Positions 11,438 to 24,366 are shown, counted from the first letter of the stretch. The stretch is 64,000 bases of DNA from Adineta steineri (GCA_905250115.1 CAJNOI010000080.1:310001-374000); one strand, 5' to 3'. The notes: a model not told the origin generated them from the sequence alone. Program-made: numbers and translations.

Positions 11438-14400
11438 ATTCTTGTATGTTTTTCTATTTTCCGAAATAAATATATTTATGAAAATTAGGAACAAAAAATG
11501 GCATAGTTCATTTTTTATTAAGATTGATAAGATTAAAGATTTTTTCCGCATGCATACATGTCATGTACGATCAACAATATCAATCATTTTTTTTATTTAA
11601 TATATGCATATTTTACATATCTTTTTTGATAAAGTATACACTGAATACATTATTTATAGTGCAAATTCTATAGACTGCATATCTCTTATCAGCAGATTAG
11701 TTCTAATTTTAACTTTTCATAAAGGATTACTCTTTAGCAGATCTCAACAATAGATTAGACTTATCATAGAATAATTGGTATACATATAAATATGACAATT
11801 TGTCCATCAATAGTACTTAAAATGACATCAATTTCGCGTTTATAATAATTTTCTCGTTAAAAGTCCGGTATACATATATAAGTAAAATAAAGCATATATC
11901 TATGTTTATAGAATAATATGTATCGGACTTCGTAAGTAGATAGTTTTTATCGGTTGATATTAATTAAATCAGACAGGTTCTCTATATAAATATTACTTTA
12001 ATAAATGAGAGTAGCATGAATCGACCATCACTTTGTTGAGAAAAGATTTTTAGTAAAATATTTTACAATTTCATTACTATAAGAAGTTAGAGAATAGCAT
12101 TTTGAGTTCATACTACTTTAATTACCTAATTGATAGATTTTAAATTGTTATGAAAAGATTCGAGAATAATTTTGTACTTAATCATGCATGAACTTCTCTA
12201 TTATTAGACGAACCAATGTTATGAGTATACTTAAGGTGAGAAAATTAAATCGACATACCGAGTAAATATAAAGATGTAGTGTGCACATGTGCTACCTTTT
12301 CATGTTAGAAGATAATTATTTGAATATACTTATAGGCGAAAAACACAGGAAATTTTATAAAAAAATATGGTCACGTGTGTGTATCTAAGTCAAAGCTGAT
12401 ACATTAGATAAGAATATGCACTCAAAATTCCTGTTTGTGATAGTGTGTGTGGCAGATCTAATCAAAAAAACGTTCTTGATAGTAAAAAATTAGTATTCAA
12501 TGGTGCTAAATGTTATTATAAAGTGTCAAACAATATTTTCTATATTTATAAAATATTACCTCATAGTAAGTTTAAAAATAGATTCATAACTTCTGACAAG
12601 TATTTTAGAAAAACTAGAGTTTTAATTAGTAACATAACTTTTCGTGAATAATTGATCAAGATTTTATTAATACAGATTCGATCAGTAATCTCATCGATCT
12701 CACTTATGCTTCTTCGTTTTTAAACTATAACATGAAATGATAAAAAAACTACTATCAAATAGTATTATTTAATTATATACTATCGACAACTCGATATTTA
12801 GAATTCATATCATGTATAGACTATCGAGAGAAAAAAATGAGATTATTAATTCTACTAACAAATTTGTTTAAAATGAACATAAGATCTACGATTCGATCTA
12901 AAAACTCCAATGCATACTTAATTTCAGTCCAATCTTTTGCGCTTTCATTTAATATGCAATTCATTATTTATTTTCTTTGAAATAACAAGAATAATATTAT
13001 ATATGATTCAGTAAATAAATATTTAATTATATCTATTCGAATAATTTTTCTGTCAAACATATGCTTCTCATTAGTGTATTCATACTTAATAGCATAAGTA
13101 TTCATCTTATCATGAGATTTTCTAAGCTTGGTAATAACTAAAAAATGCTCCAGGAAATACATGTGAATTTCATCTAGTTAAAAACACATATGATAAGAAA
13201 AGTTCATATAGTAATTCTAACGAGTAGTAGGACTTCAATAAAAACATATTAATAAAAGGAAATCTTATGCTATTAGTTAAAAGAACTTCCTAGGGATGCT
13301 TACGATAGAACGACCCGGAATGATTCAACATATGATCTAAGAAAGAGAAATATTCATTGTGACAAAAAAATCTATTACCATCTGATGAGACGCGCATGGT
13401 TTTCGCATCACTTCCCAATCACAATAGTTATTCAGAAATCTTTCAGAAACTCATTCTTTAAATTGTACTTAAGTAGAAATGTAATTATGAATGTCTGAGA
13501 TTCAATTAGTCTGTCTGTAATACACTTTTGATCATTCGGATCCTACGTGGTTTTATACCAAAAATAAATAATACTGCAATGTTGTATTTATAGCTTATCT
13601 AACTTCATCACATGTTTTGAAATGATGTTTATTATACTTTTACATACGACATATCTACCATATAAGCGATAAAAGTATTAAAATCTATATATACATATGT
13701 CTATATTTATAACAAAAATTCTAAATAAATTTTTTTGAAATTATTTAATACATATTCATAAAAAAATGTGAAAGTTTTCACGTATATTTTGAAATAAAAG
13801 CAAATATTCATGTAGGATATTGATTTAATAATCTGTGAATATGTGTAATTCACTGTTTATTTAATCTGTTTTAAACTAAACGAACTTTGTCTGAGCAAAT
13901 ATTAATAATAATAACAAATAATCTTAAAATGTGTTATATAAAACAGAGAAGGATTTTCTTTTTATTGATAAAATAAACAAATCTGTATTGTTATTTAATC
14001 AATTAATCTCATATCATATCCAAAAGAAGTTTCGATTTCATGATATGTTATTTAGAAATAGTTGATTCATTTTTCTTGTCTCTCTATTCTCCGAGGAATG
14101 TTACTATGACAAGCATATCAAGTTATTGTATTGAGTGTTAATGTGTAAAAAAGAAGAGAGAGAGAGAATAAATACTGGAAAATAGAATAATAAATCCGTT
14201 TTTTTCCTATCATTAGTAGGAAGAAGAAGAAGAAGAAGAATTATTTTTCAAGGTTAACTTTATACGAGCAAAACACTTTTCCTTTTTAAGATACTTCATA
14301 TTTAGTAAACTTATAACAAATAACATTAGAAAACTTGAGAACTTATATCGCTACTTGAAACTATATGTATTATCTTACGTTAGTTTTTTTTATCTTCAAG

Positions 14401-16488
14401 GAAAACAAGTCAACGAGAAAACAGAAAGATCGTATTGTAAATAAGAATATTTTTTTTGTCTTTGTTTTTATTTAATATATCAATATGATAGATGTAAATA
14501 ATATACTTTCTTTTGTTCGGCTTGATCAATTATTTTATAATATAACAATAAAATATCTTTTGCTGCTTTTTTTAACTTACAAAACAAAGATATATATATA
14601 TATATATCTATTGTGTTAATTATCCTTTATTTCGAAGCATTTGTTCTACATTCAAAGACATATTTTTGTATACCAAAACAATATGTTATTATCAATGATG
14701 GATAACAAAGAATCGTTTCATGCATCTAGTATTGCTGATTTTCGAAAGGAATGCGTCTTTCTCTTTTTCTATATGTTATTTTTGTGCATCGGATTAAGTG
14801 CATTTCATATTGATAAAGAATGAAAGAAGGAAAGAGTTATTTTAGAGTAAGTGAATTAGTGAATGTGTGTGTGACAGTGACAGGCATAAGAGAAAAAAAT
14901 GGTTAGATCACTTTTTATATGATTCGATTATCCACTAAATAGATGGCCGGATGGACAAGTCACTTGGTTTCCGAGTACGTTACTTAAAAGAAAAACAGCT
15001 TATAGAACGAAAAATAACGGATCATTGTATGGTAGATATAAATGACTTTGCGTGTTGTTAAAAATGCAATATTTGTTCGGCACCATCAAAGAGAATAAAA
15101 AAATGAATCGTAGAACATAGAAATGAAGTGGCAGCGAAGGCGCAACAGTAGAGAAGCAACAACGCACTTGTTATGTTAGAAATGACGACGACGGAAAATT
15201 GTCAAGAAAGAAGGAGGGAAGCATTTCAAAGTATCGCTACAACACGACAGGCGGGTAAAAACGTGAGATAGTAGAAACGCTCTTTTTTCTTTGTGTTCTT
15301 CTCGAACCATCCTTTGTCTATGACACATTTTAACATTGTAAAATATTTAATAATAAAATAGATTGTAAAATATCAGTAAATAATTATTGTTTTGATAAGT
15401 TAATATAAATAGTACTGTATATATTAAATATTTAGCTTTAAGTTTTATAACAATATTTCTTTCCGATCTACTACATAGTACTTCAATGTCATAATTCATT
15501 TTACTTTATGCATCATATATTTTTTTATATTTATCGGTACTAGATGATTTCTAGTTCATTTCATCCGATAGAAATTTACATTTTATTAATAATTCATTAT
15601 TTTAAACCATTAGTAAGAAATATTAATATATTTTTTTGTTATAGTTATATTATTCAAATGAGTTAATTATAGGTTTTTCAAACGAGTCAAATATATATAT
15701 ATATATTAATTCAGACATGGTAATTTTTCATTATAGAAAGTGTAGTTTTCTTCCTTTTTTCTTTTATCTTTAAGAAATAGAAAAAAGATATGAGAATATT
15801 CTGCGTAATTTCTAAATCGAATAGTTAGTCGTGCTTAAGTAATGAAATAAATTCTCTAATCTATTTCTTTTATTCGAACTTCAGTAATGATTCTATTTAG
15901 ACATTAGACGAAATTTAATCGATAAAAAAGAAGAAAAGAAGATGAAGATTTTAACTATTATTCGCGAGTATTAACTTATATATTCTTATTATTTCGATAG
16001 AATCATCCTAATCTTAATATAGATAAAGATTTCTCCATCTTATTAATTCCTATAAGACGACTATCATCGAATTCTTTTTATCTTTATTAGAACTTAACTT
16101 AATAAAGTCATTCATGATTCGTCTTACAGAGAATTTTTCCATCTATCTAACAGTCGATATTGATTACTCCTTGTTCTGTTTATTTCCGTTATATCCTGGA
16201 TGAATAAGTGACAGCTGTCCAGAGCACCTGACACCAATATCCTATTTATGTATCATACATGGATGTATACAAATGTTATTTTCTTATTGCTTTATTCAAA
16301 AATATATTTCTAACTTAGAAATTCTAGAGTAATAACGATAATCCTTCTTTTTTTCCTCAATTCTCTTGTCTAGTCTCTCTCTGTCTATTGAAAAGAGACG
16401 ATGACTATACATAATTGATGTGGCAGCAAGTGGCAACAACAAGAGCAAAAGCAACAACAACAACATTAATAAGATAAAAAATAAGCTG
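11438..16488. other. 5-kb intergenic stretch, no gene recognised
   Basis: This is AT-rich throughout, with (AT)n near 14590 and 15690 and a GAA run near 14220. The less AT-rich block at about 14860-15300 (for example GTGGCAGCGAAGGCGCAAC) could be a promoter or 5' UTR exon of the downstream transporter gene, and contains a possible donor at 15255. Open frames at 12445-12651, 12968-13162 and 14641-14823 show no family pattern. Confidence 0.4.
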
Positions 16489-18416
16489 ATGATGGCATGG
16501 CATCGACTTCATCGGTGTGTTCGAATGTTACGTTCAAAATCTGGTCGAATGATAATTATGTTGGTACTAACTGTTGTTATCGCAGTAGCTGAAATAGTAT
16601 ATGGATTACAAGCACGTTCGCAATTACTTATTGCTGATGGTCTTTTTTCATTTGCTGAAGGTATTGCATTAGTTGGTTCACTAATTGCATTACGTTATGC
16701 TAAAGCAGAACGTTTACATTCAAAAAATACATTTGGGTATGTAGAGATTAATTTTTCTTTTTGTTTGTTAAAAAACTAATTATTGTTCTTTGTTTTAGAT
16801 GGGCACGTTTAGAAATACTTGCTGGTTTATTACAAGAAGTTCTTCTTATATCACTTTCACTTTCAATTATAGTTGATGCTGTTAATAAATTAATTAATCC
16901 AAATCATATTGAAAATGCCAATGCAATGATTTTTCTAGGTGGAGCTGGAGTTTTTATTGGTTTTTTAGGTTTAGTTTTATTTCGTGGTTATCATCATGAT
17001 CATAATATTGGAAATGAAATCGTGGAAAAGAAAAAAGATGATTTTGTTCGAAGTGTTTATACAACATTACGTAATCGTGATGCACCTCAAGAAACTAATG
17101 AAGATCTCTTAAGTGAAAAATCCAATCCACCAACTCCTCAACCTATGATTATTCCTGAATTAGTTGTTACTGAATCAACAAATAATATTAATTCTGAACA
17201 AAAGAAAAAAAAACAATTATCACATGATTTAATTTTACCATCATTAAATGATACAATTAAAAATTCTTTTATTGTTTCAGAAACAAATCATAAATTAAAA
17301 GAAGAACGTATTAGTGATGGTAGTGATCAACAATTACGTGTACCTGATCGTATATCTGTTGAATTTACACGTCAGAGAAGTAAAAGTGGTGATTCTGTTA
17401 TGTCATCAACATTTGCACTGAATCATATTGGAGCTGATTTAGAAGATGATTTTCAAAAATCACGTGTTTTTGCAACTTTACATGCACTTTCTTTACATTC
17501 ATTGGTAAATATATAGATAAGCCGGATGTTTTTTGAAGAGTGTTCTGTTATATTCAATTAAATTTTTGTTTTGTATATGTAACAATGAACTGTATAGGAA
17601 GGAAAAGGCTATTCTTTGTCATAGACGAACTATGAAAAGTACATCGGATGTTTTTATCCTAAAAAAATCAATTATTTTCAATTGTCTTTGTTTTTTGACA
17701 ATAGAATTTTATTACTTCGTTCGTATAATTGAAAAATTCCTTTGATTTAAGGCTGTACTTCTCGAATCTTCAATTGTATTATGTTCTGGTTTAATAAATA
17801 AATATATTCCAATTGAAGATGAACATGGAAAACAAATCAATTCATGGTTAAAATATATTGATCCATCATTAACATTAGTTATGGTAGTTATTATTGCTAT
17901 TAAAGCTGTTCCTGTTATATGGTCACTTGGTCATATTCTTGTTGAAGCTGTTCCATCAGGTATAAATACTCGTCAATTAATACAAACAATAATGAAAACA
18001 ATTCCACAAATACGTGCTGTACATAGTGTACATGTTTGGAGGTATAATTTGATATTCAATTTTTGTAAATTAATCATATAATTGTTTGTTTTTGTAGAGC
18101 GACTGCACGAGATATTTTTGCAACATTACATGTTGTTTGTGATGAAGATCTTTCATTGAGTACATGTACAGATTTATTTGGACGACAATTACAACGAATA
18201 TTTGAAACACATTGTATACGTCATTTTACATTACAATTTGAATATATCGAGCCAGGTGGTAATATGAATAAATGTGCGTATGGTACTCGTCGACGACATC
18301 GAGGACATCAGTCGACTTCAGAAGATAATGATAACATAACGATTCAATCACATATTGATTTACATGTCAATTCAATTAAGCCGGATGTCACTGATTTATT
18401 ACGACGATCTGTTTAA
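16489..18416 (+). CDS. ZnT/CDF (SLC30)-family protein with altered metal site
   Basis: Exons are 16489-16736, 16799-17504, 17752-18041 and 18098-18416. The start is the first ATG after an in-frame stop at 16402; upstream codons stay open, so an upstream exon is possible. The family moves zinc or manganese out of the cytosol. Family signs are KNTFGWARLEILAG after span 2, a His-containing loop (RGYHHDHN) after span 4, an expanded disordered cytosolic loop (about residues 170-315), and a C-terminal ferredoxin-like domain (VHSVHVWRATARDIFATLH). The usual HXXXD in span 2 reads FSFAE and the span-5 motif reads HSLAV, so three of four ligands appear replaced. It may transport a different ion, be a regulator, or be inactive. 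The closest vertebrate relatives seem to be ZnT1/ZnT10. Confidence 0.85.
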
Positions 18417-20087
18417 GATGATAAATAGACATGTTTATATCTTTACTTGTGATATATTTATTTCTTTTTTTTTTTCTTACAAACCATTCCAAATCTTATT
18501 ATTGTTGTTGTTTCTTTTTTATTTTTTTTCTACATATTCTCTAGAAATTTTGTTGTTTTTTTTTTGAAAATGTATAGATAGTGATTAATTTATGAAAAGA
18601 AAAATATTATTATATAAATACCGCCGGTGAGAAGAAGTAGAAGAAGAAGAAAATGTTTTTTTTGTGCTTTTATTATTAATAAAAATTGTTTCATTTCATT
18701 TTTGACATGAAATATTTGTTTATTGAAAAAGACAATGACAGTTATGATGTCAAGAATTGAAGTATACTAATTAAAAAATACATCCAGATGGTGATTTATT
18801 CGGTAATAAAACAGATGTTATATTAAAATTTCATTGCTTAAAAAAAAAGGTTAATTATTTATAAATCAGATCAACCTAATAAAAAATTTATTGTCTAATG
18901 TTTTTCTTTAAAAAATAATTACCAATTAAATTAATTATTTATTTAATTTCTATTTTGTGTATATTAGGAAGAAACTCAAGGGATAAAATAATGATTCTCT
19001 CGAGAAATTCAATATTCCTAATCAATGCAAAAAGATTGTCTCTATGGATCTCGTCGAACTTAAATTAAAATACAATAATTCTTAAATGTATTTAAATTCA
19101 AGTATAGAAATATTCATGCATATAATCAGCATTGACTGAACAAACTAATGTCAATTGCGATTAGTAACGGTCATGTAAATCGATATTGTGAATGTCACAT
19201 AGAATCTGTTCCAGTAATTTCTATGATTACTAAAGGAAATTTATTTCAGATATATATAATGACTTACATTAAATAACAAATGAGTCTATGCGTTAACTTC
19301 GATACTAATGAGAAAAAATATATTTCTTTTGTCTATTGAAAGGACTTAGAATGTAGATAAACACTCATGATTCTATTTTAGGACAAAACGATATGATCTT
19401 AAATTGATTTTATCGTGAATATAGCAATCCAGTGTTGCCTATACTTAAAATTGATCGATAATCTCTCTAATAAAAATCTCTTACAGTTAATTAATTTTAT
19501 ATATCAAGGTCATATTAAACTATCTTATCCTGTTACTTTATTTAGAATTATTAATTTAATATAGAACTGAAAAAACATGTTATTATCTATAGAGAAAGAT
19601 ATTTTTATTTTTATCTATCCAGAAATAAGACTACTTTAGTTGGAATATACGAAAATGATATGAAGACCCGAAGGGTTTTATTTCTACTATAAGTTCTAAA
19701 ATATGAACTTGAACGAAGGTTATTAACTGAAGATGTTCTTTCGAGAATATTAGTTTATAAGACCAATCAAATTATAAATAGAAAAATGTTCTATTCGTTT
19801 ACTTTAATAAATATTATTATTAATTTCATCATAGAAAAGATACTGTTTTCATTCTATAAAAATCGTAACATCTAATATAAATTTCAGTTCCCTCATATAT
19901 ATCTAAGCAACAAAATATAATTGTTTTAATTTAATTTTCTAAATGTTATTAAACGTTTAGAATTTTTTTTTCTTTTTTTTTTTAATTTCTTCTTTCATAT
20001 TCGATCGAATCATATGAAATAATAACAACAACAATAAGAATAAATGAAAACAAATTTTGATGATATTGTTCTCGTTGTTGTTGTCTT
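18417..20087. other. Convergent intergenic region, no gene seen
   Basis: This holds the 3' flanks of the ZnT-like gene (AATAAA near 18680) and of RPL15. It is AT-rich, with a GAA run at about 18630-18650 and T-rich runs near 19965. No open frame of interest. Confidence 0.5.
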
Positions 20088-20812
20088 CTAACGATATCGT
20101 CGAAGACTGAGTTGTTGACGACGTTTCCAGCATGTACGACGTGAACCACCAGTTGCAAGTGAATAACGATGACCATGACCAAGTCCTCGTGATTTTCTTC
20201 CAGCTGATGTTAAACCACGTAATTCACGGTGTTTCTTATTTGATCGGCAAATCCAGTTAATACGTGCATCACGTCGAATACCTTAAATTACAATATTAAT
20301 TTTAAACACATCATCATCATCATTATAATATTACCTTTATGACATGGATCAATAAGAATAACTTCATAGAATTTAAATGTTGCATCTTGTGCAATCCAAT
20401 ATGAATTAAGAACACGTAATGTTGGACAACGACGACCAACACGTTCTTCAGCAACGGATTGTAATGAACGTTGAAATTTCAATTGATTGATACCTTGATG
20501 TTTTGGTTTACCATAGACTTGACCTTTTGGTACTGGTTTCTTACGTGAACCACGTCGAACACGTACACGATAGATAACCTAGAACAAATAAATAGATACA
20601 AATTTTGTGTTTTAAATTAGTAGAATTTTCCTTACATATCCAGCTTTAGCTTTATAACCAACACGTCGAGCTTTTTCTGGTCGTGTAGATTTTGGTGCAC
20701 GATGTATAGCAGCTAATTGACGATAGTGCCATGTGCGAATACGAAAAATAAAACGCATGACATCACTTTGTTTTTTTCTATAAATTTCTTGAAGATATTT
20801 ATATGCACCCAT
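20088..20812 (-). CDS. RPL15: Ribosomal protein L15 (eL15)
   Basis: Exons, in transcript order, are 20812-20636, 20578-20335 and 20281-20088, giving 204 residues, the canonical length. This is a structural protein of the large cytosolic ribosomal subunit. The start [20 protein letters not shown], the block RPEKARRLGYKAK-like at residues 43-58 and the C-terminus [13 protein letters not shown] are diagnostic. It lies 84 bp downstream of RNASEH2C on the same strand. A splice-acceptor-like CTATTGTAG lies 17 nt before the ATG, which suggests trans-splicing or a 5' UTR intron. Certainty is very high. Confidence 0.97.
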
Positions 20813-20896
20813 GATGTTAGGTTTTTAATCTACAATAGTTTAAGAAAATGAATTTATATTTGATTTATATATATACATAGAGAATTTTTTTTTGTT

Positions 20897-21220
20897 TTAT
20901 TCATGAAGTATTTTTGCTAATGAAAGCCATTCTATACTACGAACTATACAATCATTTTTTGTTGTTGAACAATCCAAATTAAAATAAGTTAATTTATCAA
21001 ATGATGATACAGGTGTTGATGATTTTGTTAAAATACCATTATAATCTTTCGGTATATCAATATATTCACCATTCAATGGTCGACCACGAAATGATGCTTC
21101 TAATTTATTATTATTATCGTTATTCACGTGAATTGAATTTGTAAAATGACGTTTAATATCACTTGTAATTGTTGATGGAATATCAATTGAAAATGGCATA
21201 GAATAAACATTTGAAGACAT
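20897..21220 (-). CDS. RNASEH2C: Ribonuclease H2 subunit C
   Basis: This is a single exon of 107 residues. RNASEH2C is the small scaffold subunit of the heterotrimeric nuclease that removes ribonucleotides from DNA. The central ASFRGRPLNGEYIDIPKDYNG matches the family's SFRGRxLxGE...P signature, and WLSLAKILHE at the C-terminus matches the family's WPSLAxAIH. Human RNASEH2C is about 164 residues, so this copy is compact. The gene begins 47 bp after the stop of the upstream chromo-shadow gene, and TTTCATATTTAG lies 10 nt before the ATG. An AATAAA overlaps the stop codon. Confidence 0.85.
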   Translation of the reverse strand: MSSNVYSMPFSIDIPSTITSDIKRHFTNSIHVNNDNNNKLEASFRGRPLNGEYIDIPKDYNGILTKSSTPVSSFDKLTYFNLDCSTTKNDCIVRSIEWLSLAKILHE

Positions 21221-21267
21221 TTTCTCTTATCTAAATATGAAATAAACAATTTTTTATATTACTATTT

Positions 21268-21648
21268 TTAATCAGTTAATTGTGTTAATTTTTCAAGATA
21301 ATTTATTAAAATATCTTCATTACAATATTTGCGTAAAATATTTGATGGAACAAATTCATAATCATCACATAATTCATATTCAACAAGATACATTAAGTCA
21401 TTTTCGTCAATATTTACACGTTTTAGTCCATGTATATGTTTTAATTTATAACCACGTTCAATACCATACGATAAAGATTTTGGTTCAGTTAAAACAAGAA
21501 TCGGTGCACGATGTTTTAAAGTTGTTGTTGTAGTTCGATTTGTACGAACTTGATAAGAATTATTTTGAGATTTTGGTGTAATAACTGATTCAATTTTAAC
21601 ATCATCATCATCGGAAAGTACAATTATATCATCAGAAGATTCAGTCAT
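21268..21648 (-). CDS. Chromo-shadow-domain mini-protein with SUMO-binding-like motif
   Basis: This is a single exon of 126 residues. The C-terminal half (about 62-123), starting GIERGYKLKHIHG and including DLMYLVEYELCD, resembles the chromo shadow domain of HP1 (GFERGL..IIGATD..GELMFLMKW...). Chromo shadow domains dimerise and bind PXVXL peptides in heterochromatin proteins. No chromodomain is present. The N-terminus DDIIVLSDDDD is a textbook hydrophobic-plus-acidic SUMO-interacting motif. The gene is the first of a tight minus-strand trio with RNASEH2C and RPL15. It could be a shortened HP1 relative or a distinct adaptor. The domain call is moderately sure; the function is inferred. Confidence 0.75.
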   Translation of the reverse strand: MTESSDDIIVLSDDDDVKIESVITPKSQNNSYQVRTNRTTTTTLKHRAPILVLTEPKSLSYGIERGYKLKHIHGLKRVNIDENDLMYLVEYELCDDYEFVPSNILRKYCNEDILINYLEKLTQLTD

Positions 21649-22795
21649 TTCATTTGTTTTGTTTTACACTTGACAATAATTGATACGAGATGAAATAAAC
21701 AATATAGAACTTAAATGGATTATTTCCATAATTTAACATTTTTCGAAATATTTTAAAATGAATATTATAATTTAAAAATTAATTAATTAATAGATATTTT
21801 ATAATATTAATTAGAGAAAAATATTGAAAGATTTTCGATTTATAAAAACAAATTTTTTATTTTGGAGGTTAATTTTAGTCGAAAGAGGGCGTTAGTGTCT
21901 GATTAAAAATGAACATCATGATTTTCTAATTTAATTTCTATTAAAATTATTGAATACGAATGATATATTTATTTCGAAAACTGTTTTTCTTTGTTTCGTC
22001 ATTGTCTTCCAAAAAATCAAAAATTCCCACTCTGCGAATTTTTTTCAAAAAACTTCCCCATAGTTTTCCGAAATTTCCTTGAAAAACACAATTTTTCCTT
22101 CCCGCGCGGGGGCGCACGAGGAGGATTCTACACCTTTGTGTAATACTAATTTTCTATTACCGTTTCAATATTTCTAATACCTGCCATGCACATTTCCGTC
22201 CTTCTCTCTCTCTCTCTATAGATGAAAATATTGAATTTGTCATTGACATAGAATAGTAAGGAAAAAGAAACAGAAGAAGCAAAAAAAAAAGTAATTCTCA
22301 TTATACGCTCGATCTTATATAAACGCAAACAGATGCAGACATATATATTATTTTCTAATATTGCTCTATCGTTGAGTCTCATGAGAACCGGTAGTTGTAT
22401 TCAATTTATTATTTACTCACACTGCCATTTCTTTTACTTTATATTTTTTAAGAGATCCATATTATTGACAAAGTATACGATGGAAAAACATATACATTTT
22501 ATGTTTCTAATGTTTACTAGTTTATTCTTTAGAAAACAAGAAATATACTAAATATTCAAGGTAGAGAAGAGAGAGAGAGAGAGAGTTATTCGTCATCTTA
22601 ACTTTTTTTCTTCCCCTAGATGACATTTTTTAAAAAATACAAAATTTCCTTTTTTTTTTCTCTATTAGTTTTTGTAGAATAAATGAATCTATATGCAGAA
22701 AAAAGAAAATGTTTATACTCAAACAATTGTGAAACAAAAACACACGACACTTAATTACAAAATCGTATATAGTTTAACAATTGATCGATGATTAT
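21649..22795. other. Intergenic with a repeat fragment
   Basis: This holds the divergent promoters of the chromo-shadow gene (-) and the small membrane-protein gene (+). It contains the repeat fragment at 21998-22138, a CT run at 22203-22219 and a GA run at 22566-22585. No other gene is recognised. Confidence 0.5.
21998..22138 (-). repeat. Dispersed repeat, internal fragment (copy 3)
   Basis: Read on the minus strand this matches the interior of the copy at 10577-10889. It shares CGTGCGCCCCCGCGCG, the following GGAAGGAAAAATT-like stretch and GGGAATTTTTGATTTTT. The terminal arms are absent or too diverged to see. Confidence 0.65.
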
Positions 22796-23170
22796 ATGGT
22801 AATGTTGATAAATATTCATAACGACAGCTATTATCATCTTCAAAATGATACTTCATTAGCAATTTTATGTGCAAATATGTCGTCTAATAATAGGACATAT
22901 GAAAACTGTACAAATGAATATAATTTATCTACGCAATCATCAACTCTAACAGATAATATTTTACCAAATTCACTTGTTATTATATTTGTTTTATCAATCT
23001 TATCTTTATTTGGTGTTTGTTTTATGATATTTGGTCCATTACAAAGATCTGAAGCTTATAAACGTGTAGAAAATTTTACATTTGGTCGACATCCAATATT
23101 TAATGTTGATCATCGTGAAGCATCAATTTCTCATCGTTATGATGAATCAATGGAATTTGCAGATGAATAA
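22796..23170 (+). CDS. Small single-pass membrane protein, unknown
   Basis: The ATG at 22796 is the first in this open frame and gives 124-125 residues. The N-terminal half carries several NXS/T sequons (NDTS, NRTY, NCTN, NLST) and two Cys, consistent with an ectodomain. One hydrophobic span follows (LVIIFVLSILSLFGVCFMIF, about residues 60-79). The tail is short and charged, ends ESMEFADE, and contains YKRVENF. No signal peptide is visible, so the topology would be type III or reverse. The stop is followed at once by AATAAATAAATAA. The 3' end faces RFK, whose stop is 50 bp away. I do not recognise the family. Confidence 0.6.
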   Translation: MVMLINIHNDSYYHLQNDTSLAILCANMSSNNRTYENCTNEYNLSTQSSTLTDNILPNSLVIIFVLSILSLFGVCFMIFGPLQRSEAYKRVENFTFGRHPIFNVDHREASISHRYDESMEFADE

Positions 23171-23220
23171 TAAATAAATAATCTTTTTCTCTTTTTATTC
23201 GTTATGAAAATAAAAATAAA

Positions 23221-24241
23221 TTATTTTTTAAAAAATGAATGATTTAAATATTGTCGACAACGATTAGAATTAAGTTCACAATTAGCTGTAGTAATATCTT
23301 GTTGAATAGCACTAGTCAATTCATCTAAACAAACAATAGAGTCAATTCAAAGCAAAAGAAAATTTTAACGAGAAGCAATCATTTAGAAATATGTTTTTAC
23401 AAGATTTTCTAATAGAAAATGACTCATTATATATATATATTTACATATATGTCTGCTAGCAACTAAAAAAAACACTTAATTAACAAAAACATGCTATTAT
23501 GCTTAAATAAACATGCAACAATTTCCGAATCTTTAAGCGATTAATATTATATAAATATTGTTTTGTGTTAATGATTATTTTATTCAATCGAAAAGTAATA
23601 TTTCGATTAAAAATACTATTATTTGTTAATATTATTTCGACTCCGCGCTATTAGAATATAATTGAATTTGTCTAGAAAAACGATTATTTTTTAGATCGAT
23701 AATTTCATCATTTCCGTCTCTTTAAATTATAATGAAGAAAAACTAAATGTACTATTATAATTTTTTAAAGTAAAATATTACATACTTAAATTTTGAAAAG
23801 TTTTCATTGGACGGATTTTACCAAGAAGAACAATTTTTAGTTGTTCACCATAGAAATCATTTGCGAATTCATTCATTATATGTGTTTCCTAACATTAAAC
23901 ATATTAAAAATAAAAAAATCTCGTTTTATCAAAACATACTATTGTCTTTTTTTCATTATTATAAAAAGGATTTGTTCCTATACTCGTTACCATTTTATAA
24001 ATTTCATGATTTGTTTTTGTTAATAATTGTGCCCATCCATAATAAACACCTTCATCAATGGTTGTTGGTAAATTCTCTACTGTAGTTTCATCTAAATTAG
24101 CTAGAATTAAAATGACAAAATATAAATTTAAAAACTTGCCTCTTTAGAAATACCTGTTGGACAAGCAAGTTCTTTACTTCCACGTCCAAAACCACGTACA
24201 ATAGTTCCAAGAGTAAAATATGGAAATGGAGATTTTAACAT
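23221..24241 (-). CDS. RFK: Riboflavin kinase
   Basis: Exons, in transcript order, are 24241-24154, 24100-23940, 23888-23786 and 23324-23221, giving 151 residues (human about 155). It phosphorylates riboflavin to FMN with ATP in the cytosol. Diagnostic pieces are VRGFGRGSKELACPTANL (flavokinase GRGSKxLGxPTAN motif), GVYYGWA, the phase-0 junction giving ETHIMNEFANDFYGEQLKI, and LLGKIRPMKTFQNLNELTSAI. The ATG lies three bases after TTTTCAG, and 125 bp after the AKTIP stop. The last intron is 461 bp; the others are about 50 bp. Certainty is high. Confidence 0.95.
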
Positions 24242-24366
24242 TATCTGAAAATTAGTATCAAGTAGTTGATAGATCGAATATGATTTAATAAATAAGCAAA
24301 AACAACAAAAATACAATACAACAAAAACAAAAAAAGACAAAATTTTTTATTTATATATATAAAGAT

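Noticed and set aside
16420-16488. Upstream extension of the ZnT-like protein (Asn/Lys-rich)
   Set aside because: The extension has no ATG before an in-frame stop at 16402; it could only be used through an unseen upstream exon.
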